From NCBI GenBank assembly GCA_029287755.1, contig JARFQM010000050.1:1-14622 (forward strand): a stretch of 14,622 nt of DNA, in the 5' to 3' direction. Origin of the DNA: Desulfofustis sp. Lineage in GTDB: Bacteria > Desulfobacterota > Desulfobulbia > Desulfobulbales > Desulfocapsaceae. Shown here in pieces: positions 8,146 through 14,613 of the stretch (the stretch's first letter is position 1; every line of letters begins with the position of its first letter). The position numbers and the translations under genes are program-made. The notes under the pieces were generated by a model. It was not told where the DNA came from. It ran no database searches and was given only the letters and a program-made list of their open reading frames with translations.

Positions 8146-8173
8146 GGGGACACAGTTTAATTTTTGTGTCCCC
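8146..8173. repeat. GGGGACAC palindrome, unit 2 (just before dut)
   Basis: GGGGACACA (8146-8154) and TGTGTCCCC (8165-8173) form a perfect 9-bp inverted repeat with an AT-rich 10-base spacer. The unit ends 23 bases before the dut start; the bases between are T-rich and hold no Shine-Dalgarno sequence. Confidence 0.75.
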
Positions 8174-8196
8174 ACTGCCAATTTTTAATTTTTCCC

Positions 8197-8667
8197 ATGA
8201 GTGAAAACCGTTCTTCGCCGATACCACTCAAATTAAAATGGCTTGACCGGGACGCGGCTGCTGATCTTACTGTTCCTGCCTATAAAACTGCGGGTTCTGC
8301 CGGGATGGACGTCTGTGCTGCTGTCGCCGATCAGGTAACCATCGATCCCGGCGCCAGAATTCTGATACCGACCGGGTTCGCGGTGGCCATTCCCGCCGGC
8401 TATGAGATTCAGATCCGGCCCCGCAGCGGTTTGGCGGTCAAGCAAGGTCTCAGCCTGCCAAATAGTCCCGGGACCATCGACGCCGACTACCGGGGAGAAG
8501 TGAAAATTGCCATGATTAATCTAGGACGGGAACCGGTCACCATCACCCGGGGCGACCGAGTCGCCCAAATGGTGGTTGCTCCGGTCGTCAGGGCCGTCAT
8601 CGACGTTGTCTCCGAGCTCGAATATACGGATCGAGGCAGCGGCGGGTTTGGTCACACCGGGGTGTGA
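8197..8667 (+). CDS. dut: dUTP diphosphatase (dUTPase)
   Basis: The homotrimeric enzyme hydrolyses dUTP to dUMP and pyrophosphate, keeping uracil out of DNA and supplying dUMP for dTMP synthesis. The 156-aa length is normal. All five motifs are present: AGMDVCA (35-41), [25 protein letters not shown] with catalytic Asp95, [12 protein letters not shown], and a glycine-rich [11 protein letters not shown] end. The frame is open to a TTG at 8164 inside the upstream palindrome, but the ATG at 8197 agrees with the family start. The ribosome-binding region is unusually poor, being replaced by T-rich sequence flanking the repeat. The stop codon overlaps the next start as GTGA, implying coupled expression with the hydrolase that follows. 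Confidence 0.96.
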   Translation: MSENRSSPIPLKLKWLDRDAAADLTVPAYKTAGSAGMDVCAAVADQVTIDPGARILIPTGFAVAIPAGYEIQIRPRSGLAVKQGLSLPNSPGTIDADYRGEVKIAMINLGREPVTITRGDRVAQMVVAPVVRAVIDVVSELEYTDRGSGGFGHTGV

Positions 8668-9440
8668 GAGTGAAATTCTGCGTTCTGGGCAGCGGCAGTA
8701 AAGGCAATTCGATCTATGTTGAAAGCGGCTCCACCGCCATTCTGGTGGACGGCGGTTTCTCCGGCAAGGAAATCGCCGGCCGGCTGTCCCGGATAGGCAG
8801 GGACATAGAGAGTCTGAAGGCGGTGTTTGTCACCCACGAGCATCATGATCACATCAGCGGCGTCGGGGTCGTCTCAAGGCGCTGCCGGGTGCCTGTCTTC
8901 GCCAACGAAGGCACCTATCGCGGGGCCGGCAAGACCTTGACCAAACTCTTTAGGCGGGGAGAATTTGAAACCGGGGAAGCGGTTGATTTTAACGGTCTGC
9001 AGATCCGCTCCTTCGCCATTTCCCACGATACTGCCGATCCGGTGGGATTCGTCATCGACGACGGTCATGTCCGGCTGGGCATCTGCACCGACACCGGTAT
9101 CTCCACGCGGCTGATCAATCGCAGGCTGGCCCGGTGCGACGGACTGGTGCTGGAATTTAACCACGATCCCGACATGCTTAGGAACGGCCCTTATCCGCAA
9201 TCCCTCAAACAGCGGGTCCACTCAGCTCAGGGACACCTGTCCAACAGCGATGCGGCCGGACTGCTCGACGCGGTTATCCATGACGGCTTGAGCCAGGTGG
9301 TGCTGGCCCACTTGAGCGAGACCAACAATCTGCCGGAAATCGCCTACAGAGAAGCGCAAAGAGTACTGCGGGATAGATATGAATTGTCGATCCTGTCTAT
9401 TTCCGAACAGCAGGGTCCCACCAGGCTGTTCGAGCTTTAA
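8664..9440 (+). CDS. Metallo-beta-lactamase-fold hydrolase, YycJ/WalJ-like
   Basis: The 258-aa protein starts with [10 protein letters not shown] and has a zinc-binding THEHHDH motif (H58, H60, D62, H63). Later candidate ligands lie in [20 protein letters not shown] and AHLSETNN. This arrangement and the short N-terminus match the YycJ/WalJ branch of the metallo-beta-lactamase superfamily, some members of which are proposed DNA exonucleases; others of similar fold act on RNA. GTG at 8664 overlaps the dut stop (GTGA). GTG at 8670 is a real alternative: it gives the more usual [10 protein letters not shown] start and sits 7 bases after GGGG. I keep the longer form. The gene probably ends the + strand cluster. 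Substrate is unknown; a nucleic-acid role is inferred from relatives. Confidence 0.88.
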   Translation: MRVKFCVLGSGSKGNSIYVESGSTAILVDGGFSGKEIAGRLSRIGRDIESLKAVFVTHEHHDHISGVGVVSRRCRVPVFANEGTYRGAGKTLTKLFRRGEFETGEAVDFNGLQIRSFAISHDTADPVGFVIDDGHVRLGICTDTGISTRLINRRLARCDGLVLEFNHDPDMLRNGPYPQSLKQRVHSAQGHLSNSDAAGLLDAVIHDGLSQVVLAHLSETNNLPEIAYREAQRVLRDRYELSILSISEQQGPTRLFEL

Positions 9441-9462
9441 CCGCTCTTTGGCCTGGGGGCCT

Positions 9463-9525
9463 GGGTGACACAATACCCAAGGTGTCCCTTTTACAACGGG
9501 GGACACCTTGGGTATTGTGTCCCCC
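9463..9525. repeat. Head-to-head GGGGACAC palindromes: 22-bp perfect inverted repeat
   Basis: Bases 9467-9488 are the exact reverse complement of 9500-9521, separated by 11 bases; after one mismatch three more G-C pairs extend the stem to 9463/9525. Each arm is itself a GGGGACAC-N10-GTGTCCCC unit: the right one (9499-9524) is perfect with spacer CTTGGGTATT, and the left is the same unit inverted with one outer arm changed to GGGTGACAC. It lies between two convergent genes and could stop transcription from both sides, but there is no clear U-tract. Confidence 0.85.
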
Positions 9526-9540
9526 CGATATAAGCCGCGC

Positions 9541-10251
9541 TTAGGCAGGTATCGGCTTCAAGCTGAGTTCGTGCATGGGCACTATGACGGCGCCTGATTG
9601 CTTGACTTTCTGTATCGATTCCCAGGCTTGAATGGCATCCACATGGACGCCTGGACAGACGGCCGGACCGTTGGCTGGAAAGTTTTTTGAGTTGCAGCAG
9701 AACCCGGTAATGATTGCCAGGCCCTCACCAGTTTCAACTTCCACGCTGAGCGTGCCGACGGTGTGCCCCGGCATGTGAATAAGCTTAATACCCGGAACAA
9801 TCTCTTGATCGGACTCGATTTCGGTGAAATAGATATCCTCGATAAAATAGTCGTCGTAGCGGTGATCCAGCGGATGTGGTGCTTTGCAGAAAGCGATTTC
9901 TGCCTTGTGCGCATAGAAAGTCGCGTTGCCAAAGAGCGCATTGTTGCCGCAGTGGTCGTCGTGCAGGTGGGTGTTGATGACGATGTCGATGTCGTCAGGC
10001 TGTACGCCTATTTGGGCCAAACACTCCACGATACTTTTAGGTTCCAAGCCGGTCTCTTCGGTAAAACCGGCCGGCGTCATCAACTCGTTCTCATCAAGAC
10101 CGGTATCGACCAGGATGTGTGTACCGTCCCCCCGCAGCAGAAAAGCCCAGATCGGCAGCCAGATGGAGGTGCCGTAACCCTGCTGGTAGGTCATTATACC
10201 CTGGTCCGGGTTGCGTACGCCGGTTAAAAGCGGAGTAATCGAATAGCTCAT
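9541..10251 (-). CDS. Metallo-beta-lactamase-fold hydrolase, N-acyl homoserine lactonase-like
   Basis: This 236-aa protein resembles the AHL-lactonase (AiiA-like) branch. LVDTGLDENEL (47-57), NTHLHDDHCGN (H95, H97, D99, H100), MPGHTVG (H163) and PMHE (H227) supply the expected histidines and aspartate of a two-metal site. In typical lactonases a metal-bridging aspartate follows the H163 region as part of a Gly-Asp pair; here the matching segment reads ITGFCCNSKNF, so Phe184 replaces it and Cys185-Cys186 follow. Activity on acyl-homoserine lactones is therefore doubtful. GAGGA (9-nt scale, at 10259-10263 on this strand) lies 7 bases before the ATG. The gene converges on the preceding hydrolase across the inverted repeat. 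No signal peptide is visible, so it should be cytoplasmic. Confidence 0.82.
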   Translation of the reverse strand: MSYSITPLLTGVRNPDQGIMTYQQGYGTSIWLPIWAFLLRGDGTHILVDTGLDENELMTPAGFTEETGLEPKSIVECLAQIGVQPDDIDIVINTHLHDDHCGNNALFGNATFYAHKAEIAFCKAPHPLDHRYDDYFIEDIYFTEIESDQEIVPGIKLIHMPGHTVGTLSVEVETGEGLAIITGFCCNSKNFPANGPAVCPGVHVDAIQAWESIQKVKQSGAVIVPMHELSLKPIPA

Positions 10252-10285
10252 ATGGTTTTCCTCAACTTTGATGTGGTTCCCTATG

Positions 10286-10375
10286 GCAGCTCACAGCTGC
10301 GCACTGCCTCTCTTGAGCCAACTGCTGGTCCTGCCGGCTCATTCGGAACATAATTAATATGCGTGGTGGCAGCAA
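10286..10375 (-). promoter_or_regulatory. Possible promoter and palindrome upstream of the lactonase-like gene
   Basis: On the minus strand TTGCTG (10370-10375) is separated by 17 bases from TATGTT (10347-10352); the -35 match is only 3 of 6. GCAGCT-CAC-AGCTGC (10286-10300) is a perfect 6-bp inverted repeat in the predicted leader and could be an operator or mRNA hairpin. Confidence 0.3.
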
Positions 10376-10498
10376 ATGCAAAAAAACAGTCGTCAACAGC
10401 AAATCAATAGTTTGGCTAGATGGTTAAGATAGGCCTGCAAAGTAGAAAGCTCCGAGGTGGTTCAAACGCCAGGAATATACTATTTGAGTTTGCAGAAT

Positions 10499-10702
10499 AT
10501 GAGTAGTGATAAAGCAGAAACAGCAGCGCTCAGAAAAAGAGCCGAGCGGGTCGCCAGGCGGGAACTCGAGCATCATGAAAGGCGCCAGCACCGTGCATCT
10601 GAAGATCCGGACAGCAACCGGCGGGCCTTTCAGAAAAGACGGCTCAACTGGAAAAACAAATTCAATAGTTTCGCTTTTTTTATTACCCCCGGCAGCCTCT
10701 GA
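10499..10702 (+). CDS. Possible small basic protein, not recognised
   Basis: From ATG 10499 the frame encodes 67 residues; a GTG at 10457 would make 81. I do not recognise it. The middle is very rich in Arg, Lys, Glu and His (for example ALRKRAERVARRELEHHERR) and likely helical, and the end turns hydrophobic (FNSFAFFITPGSL). Third codon positions in the central part favour G and C as in the neighbouring genes, which supports coding. Against this, no good Shine-Dalgarno sequence precedes either start, and a second open frame overlaps it. TATACT at 10476-10481 is a possible -10 box without a clear -35. It sits alone between two minus-strand genes. Confidence 0.35.
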   Translation: MSSDKAETAALRKRAERVARRELEHHERRQHRASEDPDSNRRAFQKRRLNWKNKFNSFAFFITPGSL

Positions 10703-10762
10703 ATAGATTTTTCTGTCACCCCGCGGTTTTCAGCCCCGCGCTGCGTACTTGAGCGGCTCTGC

Positions 10763-11422
10763 TCACTCTGCGAGGATGTCTCTTGTCAGAGTATCGAGGC
10801 CGATTTTGTCGATAACCCTGCCGAGCCGCGAGCGGTTGCCGCTCTTTTTGCAGTACTTGATTATTTTGTCGACAATTCCTTCTGCTTCCGCGCTGGAAAC
10901 ATTTTCTGCCAGCACGTCGGCAAGCCGCGGTTGAATGCCCCCCATTCCGCCGATGAGGACCGTCCAGCCCTGTTCTGTGCCGTACAGTGAAATGTCTTTG
11001 ATGCAGTTCTCTGCACACTGGATCTTACAGCCGCTTACCGCCATCTTCTTTTTGGAGGGTTCTTTCATGCCGTGGTAGGTCGCGTCGAGCTTCAGGCCCA
11101 TTGCGATGCTGTCCTGCTTGGCCAACCGGCAGAACTGGGTCCCCGGACAGACTTTGACGCTGCGCACGCACAAACCTACGGCATGGCCGGTGTCGGCCTC
11201 CAACTCCTCCCAGATCGGATCGATCTGTTCTTCTTTGATGCCCAGAAAGACGACCCTGCAGGCGCTGGTCAATTTCAGGCAGGGAACCTCGTACTTCCTG
11301 GCAACGGCAGCGTATCTCTCGAGGATTTCAGGGGTGATGATTCCGCAGGCGAGGTGCGGGGCGATGGCGTAACTTTGCTTATCGCGCTGGAGGATAACTC
11401 CTTTCTGTCCGTCTTTCAGCAT
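10763..11422 (-). CDS. Small assimilatory-type siroheme sulfite reductase
   Basis: The 219-aa protein has an N-terminal nitrite/sulfite reductase ferredoxin-like half domain (about 10-75) and a C-terminal siroheme/4Fe-4S domain. The cluster ligands fit C-x5-C then C-x3-C: C92-C98 in KVCPGTQFC and C132-C136 in SGCKIQC. Size and layout match the single-chain low-spin sulfite reductase described from Desulfovibrio vulgaris (about 218 residues), which reduces sulfite to sulfide in vitro; homologues occur in many strict anaerobes and their cellular role is uncertain. GGGGAG lies 7 bases before the ATG. A TATACT hexamer at 11483-11488 on this strand is a possible -10 box with no good -35. No siroheme biosynthesis or sulfate-assimilation gene is adjacent, so it appears to be a stand-alone unit. 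Confidence 0.88.
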   Translation of the reverse strand: MLKDGQKGVILQRDKQSYAIAPHLACGIITPEILERYAAVARKYEVPCLKLTSACRVVFLGIKEEQIDPIWEELEADTGHAVGLCVRSVKVCPGTQFCRLAKQDSIAMGLKLDATYHGMKEPSKKKMAVSGCKIQCAENCIKDISLYGTEQGWTVLIGGMGGIQPRLADVLAENVSSAEAEGIVDKIIKYCKKSGNRSRLGRVIDKIGLDTLTRDILAE

Positions 11423-11620
11423 TTTTTCGCTCCCCTGACTTGAGTGGTTTATCTATCTCTACCGGTTCCCTTCCTTGATCGAAGTATAGGAAACTAAAAT
11501 AATGAGAAAAATTTTGCAATAGGAAGCGGGTATCGTAGATTTTTGCCATGGCTGATGTGAGCCGTTGCGCAGGATAAATCGGCACCACCAAGAGCCGCTC
11601 AGAGAAGTCCGGGCGATTGC

Positions 11621-13177
11621 TCACCTCACATTGTCGTGGGTCAGAAAGATTTCGGCAAATTTATTCTCGATTGCCTGCACTTCCTTGTCGGTGAGCAAGC
11701 CAAACTCTTTTGTGCGGGCCCGCTTCGACAGTGCACCGTTATTCTGGTGCAGAAACCTGATCAGCAGATCGACCAGGCGATCCGGCATATCAAGGTAATT
11801 TTTTATAAAGTCGTTGAGCAGATCGTATCTGACCAGATAATCGACTTCTTCAGGAAGGGTTTTGGTCACCGTTTCCTCGACACAGGAAAAGAAAAATTCC
11901 GCCTGCCGGGTGGCGTCGAAATACCGATACAGATCAATTGTTTCATTCAGTACTTCGACGTTTCCTTTATCGGTTGGCCGCCAGTTGATCAGGTCAAGGC
12001 GAGGTCTGGAAAAATGTTCAAGGGTCTGTCGATATTCGTCAATCCGATCGAGTATTACTGCAGACACGGGAAATACCAATCCTCTCGAGACAAATTTTTT
12101 GTCGGCCAGCACATGATGGAAAAGATAGCGGTGGATGCGGCCGTTGCCGTCTTCAAATGGATGAATAAAAAGAAAACCGAAGGCTATGAGGGCCGCGGTC
12201 AGCACCCCATCATAGTCGCTATCGACAAGCAGCCGGTAAGTTTCCATAAAACCGCCCAGAAGCTCTTCAAGATCCTCTGGACGTGCGGAAATATGGTCGG
12301 GAAGCGGCATCCCGGTTGTTCGATCGTGATCACCAACGAACCCTCCCTCAACTCGGCATCCAGGTCTGACAAAACGATTGTCGGCGATGACGATTTTCTG
12401 CAGATACTCGAGTTCGGCCACGCTCAGTCGGCGCTGACCTGCCTGGCCGATGATATTTCCCCACCTTGCAATGCGATTATGGGGCGGAGTTTCCCCCTCG
12501 ATGGTGTAGGACGCCCGTGAATCTTTGAGCAGAAGAAAAGCGGCCGCGCGGCTGACCAGATCGGCATGGGTACGGCCGATGTGATCCAGGGCGGTTTGCG
12601 AGAGATTTTGTGCCAGATGGTGATCAAGTGTAGGTGTTTTTCGTATTAACGGACAAAATCCGCGAGTGCCTGGCAGATTATTTCGTACGCGATGACGCCG
12701 AGAGTCCCGGACCGGTCCTGGGTAGTGCAATTTATCGTTGAGCAGCGGCACGAAATTGCCCCGTTCTGCATCGGCCAGATCGAGCGTGCTGGCACTGAGC
12801 CATTCATAGAGAAACCAGATTCTCCTGCTGTAGGAGCCGGTGGGTTCAGATCTGACGACAGCGGCAATATCCTCCGCTTCGACACGGGAAAACAGAGCTT
12901 TTAAAACTACCAGGTCAACGCCTTCATATTTCAGGGCAAAGGTGAGATGTCCCTTGAGGCTCTGGTCCGGCCTGTGGCGGGGGGTGAAGATACGCCACCT
13001 GCCGTGCTCATATTTCCTGTGCTTAACCCCTATGGCACAAAGATGGTCAGGAGGGGGAACGGGCAGAGCATGAGCGGTAATCAAGGCAGCATAGCCGGCC
13101 AGATGCAGGTCTGCTTCGAGCGGCGGGAATCCGTGAAAAAGCGTTACCGTTTGTGAATTGTGATTATATTCAGCCAT
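11621..13177 (-). CDS. Fic family protein (AMP-transferase type), 518 aa
   Basis: The catalytic motif HPFEDGNGRIHR (339-350) is a full match to HxFx(D/E)GNGRxxR, so the enzyme should transfer a nucleotide, usually AMP, to a target hydroxyl. Upstream, SYTIEG (223-228) matches the inhibitory (S/T)xxxE(G/N) helix with Glu227, which places it in the self-inhibited class with the inhibitory helix before the core. The first 170 residues form an extra N-terminal domain I cannot name, with PRHRPDQSLKGHLTFALKYE around 66-85. The last 60 residues look like a winged-helix module (LLIRFLHQNNGALSKR, then an EF-rich helix) that could bind DNA. No antitoxin gene flanks it. The start ATG follows an A-rich stretch without a clear Shine-Dalgarno. 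Target and role (stress control, phage defence or other) cannot be told from sequence. Confidence 0.92.
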   Translation of the reverse strand: MAEYNHNSQTVTLFHGFPPLEADLHLAGYAALITAHALPVPPPDHLCAIGVKHRKYEHGRWRIFTPRHRPDQSLKGHLTFALKYEGVDLVVLKALFSRVEAEDIAAVVRSEPTGSYSRRIWFLYEWLSASTLDLADAERGNFVPLLNDKLHYPGPVRDSRRHRVRNNLPGTRGFCPLIRKTPTLDHHLAQNLSQTALDHIGRTHADLVSRAAAFLLLKDSRASYTIEGETPPHNRIARWGNIIGQAGQRRLSVAELEYLQKIVIADNRFVRPGCRVEGGFVGDHDRTTGMPLPDHISARPEDLEELLGGFMETYRLLVDSDYDGVLTAALIAFGFLFIHPFEDGNGRIHRYLFHHVLADKKFVSRGLVFPVSAVILDRIDEYRQTLEHFSRPRLDLINWRPTDKGNVEVLNETIDLYRYFDATRQAEFFFSCVEETVTKTLPEEVDYLVRYDLLNDFIKNYLDMPDRLVDLLIRFLHQNNGALSKRARTKEFGLLTDKEVQAIENKFAEIFLTHDNVR

Positions 13178-13513
13178 TTTTTAAGAAATACGATTAAAGA
13201 GTGTGGACGCGCTCCCTCTGTGAAAACTGATTATTTTTCGTGAAAAACGATTATTAATAATGTTTTATGTGAAATACGATATAAATTATATTTCCTTCCG
13301 GCAAGATATTTTCTCCTATCTGACAATTTTGCTGATTAGACAATGTCATGAAAGGTTTGAGTTTCGCAGTCTTCAGCTTACGATGAACGCCGGCCGGATG
13401 ATGAGATTCCAGTCTGATGCCTACCTTTTGCTTAAATTAACACCCGGACAATGGTTATATGAATAGAGCCACTATAGCAGTTCCCGCTTCTACAACTCAA
13501 TACGGTCACGCCC
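13178..13513. other. AT-rich gap between fic and the EamA transporter gene
   Basis: This 336-base gap between divergent genes is clearly richer in A and T than its surroundings. Its fic-proximal third holds the direct repeats and two perfect AT palindromes (ATTATTAATAAT at 13250-13261 and ATATAA-A-TTATAT at 13279-13291). The part from 13292 to 13513 shows only a weak TGACA/TGTCA inverted repeat (13321-13348) and TTAACA at 13437-13442, with no well-spaced -10 box for the transporter. I see no gene, tRNA or terminator in it. Confidence 0.5.
13184..13290 (-). promoter_or_regulatory. Four 13-bp direct repeats and a TATAAT box upstream of fic (candidate operator)
   Basis: Reading the + strand, TGAAAWACGATTA recurs at 13184 (AGAAATACGATTA), 13221 (TGAAAACTGATTA), 13241 (TGAAAAACGATTA) and 13270 (TGAAATACGATAT), all in one orientation. 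On the minus strand this reads TAATCGTWTTTCA towards fic. A perfect TATAAT hexamer for fic lies at 13285-13290, so the repeats would cover the start of transcription and the leader, with the last copy ending about 6 bases before the fic ATG. No good -35 box was found at the normal spacing. Confidence 0.5.
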
Positions 13514-14362
13514 ATGTCGCTGGAAGTCATCGTCATCGTGCTGTTCGCCGCCCTGCTTCACGCCAGCTGGAATTTCCTGGTAAAAAGTTCGGAGGACCCC
13601 TACCACGGCATGTGTGCGGTGGTCATGGGGCGTGTACCCTATGGGCTGGCGGCGCTGCTATTCAGCCACCCGGCGCCGAGCTCCTCCTATGTCTATATCG
13701 TTGCCGGAGCGTTGCTTCATGTGGGGTATCAACTGTTTCTGCAGCAGGGCTACAAATTCGGCGACTTGAGCCAGGTCTACCCCATGGCTCGGGGCAGCGC
13801 GCCGCTGATCGTGGCGCTGGTGTCGATGATATTTCTGGGAGTCGACTATGAGCTGTTGCAGCTCGCCGCGCTTGTTCTGATAGTCGGCGGGCTGATCAGC
13901 CTGGGACTGGCCGGTTATACCTTTACCTCTGTGCAACGTTACACGGCGGTTTTGTCGGCCTTTGGCGCCGGCTCCTTCATCGCCGCCTACACCCTGGTGG
14001 ACGGCTTCGGCGCCCGTATAGTGGGCACCGCACTCGGTTACTACAGTTCGGTGACCGTGCTCAATGCGCTCATCTATGGGGTTGTCCTCAGCAGAATCAG
14101 ACCGGGACTGGTGGGACAGGTCATCAGACGCCACTATCTTCGCGCCCTGGCCAGCGGCGGTGCTTCTTTCAGCGCCTATGCCCTGGTGGTCTGGGCCTTT
14201 ACCAGGGAGCCAATCGCCCTGGTCGCCTCGCTGCGGGAGACGAGCATAGTATTCTCGGTACTGCTCGGCGTAGGACTTTTGCATGAGCGCCTGACGCGGC
14301 TCAAGGCCATGGCCATCGCTGCTACGGTGCTTGGTGTGGTGATGCTGAAACTGGGAGGCTGA
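13514..14362 (+). CDS. EamA/DMT-superfamily transporter
   Basis: The 282-aa protein is almost entirely hydrophobic and can be read as ten membrane helices in two five-helix halves, the EamA arrangement. The start VIVIVLFAALLHASWNFLVKSS is typical of the family, as is the YPMARGSAPLIVAL segment ending the first half and ASLRETSIVFSVLLGVGLLHERL near the end of the second; the final helix closes with VLGVVMLKLGG. Members export or import small metabolites such as amino acids across the inner membrane; the substrate cannot be read from the sequence. No good Shine-Dalgarno sequence precedes the ATG at 13514, and no other start in frame is better. The gene converges on the MoaD-like gene, with 26 bases between the stops. 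Confidence 0.9.
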   Translation: MSLEVIVIVLFAALLHASWNFLVKSSEDPYHGMCAVVMGRVPYGLAALLFSHPAPSSSYVYIVAGALLHVGYQLFLQQGYKFGDLSQVYPMARGSAPLIVALVSMIFLGVDYELLQLAALVLIVGGLISLGLAGYTFTSVQRYTAVLSAFGAGSFIAAYTLVDGFGARIVGTALGYYSSVTVLNALIYGVVLSRIRPGLVGQVIRRHYLRALASGGASFSAYALVVWAFTREPIALVASLRETSIVFSVLLGVGLLHERLTRLKAMAIAATVLGVVMLKLGG

Positions 14363-14388
14363 ATCGTTGTCCTCCGGTTGATAGACCC

Positions 14389-14613
14389 TCAGCCACCGCC
14401 GATAAACGGCAGAAAGGTGATGCGGTCACCCGCCTTGAGAGTCTTCGTGAGGGTGGCTTCTCTACCGTTTACATAGACGGCTTCGACATCCTGACCGTCG
14501 ATCGCCAGTGCGTCAAGCAGGCTCTGCACCGTTGCCGGTTCTGCCAGGGTGACGGCGCTCTTGCTGAATCTGTGTTCGCGCAGCGGCGGAAAGAGGGTGA
14601 CGTCAACGTCCAT
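14389..14613 (-). CDS. MoaD/ThiS family sulfur-carrier protein
   Basis: This 74-aa protein has the ubiquitin-like beta-grasp pattern: a first strand (VDVTLFPPLRE), a short helix (TVQSLLDAL), VYVNGREA, LKAGDRITFLPF and a glycine C-terminus. The C-terminal glycine of MoaD and ThiS is adenylated and converted to thiocarboxylate, donating sulfur to molybdopterin or thiazole synthesis; other members serve tungsten-enzyme or amino-acid pathways. The end here is IGGG, one glycine more than the usual GG. The ATG lies 9 bases from the window edge, so its operon partner (for example a MoeB/HesA-type activating enzyme or an aldehyde ferredoxin oxidoreductase) would be outside. Which pathway it serves cannot be decided here. 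Confidence 0.8.
   Translation of the reverse strand: MDVDVTLFPPLREHRFSKSAVTLAEPATVQSLLDALAIDGQDVEAVYVNGREATLTKTLKAGDRITFLPFIGGG

Noticed and set aside
10716..10765. Possible terminator after the sulfite reductase gene
   Set aside because: CGCGG/CCGCG can pair, but no T-run follows in the direction of transcription.
11636..12520. 294-codon + strand frame opposite fic
   Set aside because: Antisense to the complete, well-supported Fic protein; no domain.
13260..13466. 68-codon + strand frame in the AT-rich gap upstream of the transporter
   Set aside because: No ribosome-binding site, no recognisable sequence, overlaps the putative operator region, and composition changes midway.
13459..13851. 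Alternative + strand frame overlapping the transporter start
   Set aside because: Out of frame with the clear EamA protein, with no domain and Arg/Gly-rich composition typical of a shadow frame.
14357..14394. GGCTGA/TCAGCC inverted repeat between the EamA and MoaD-like genes
   Set aside because: Only 6 bp with a 26-base loop and no T-run; both arms include the stop codons and are likely coincidental.
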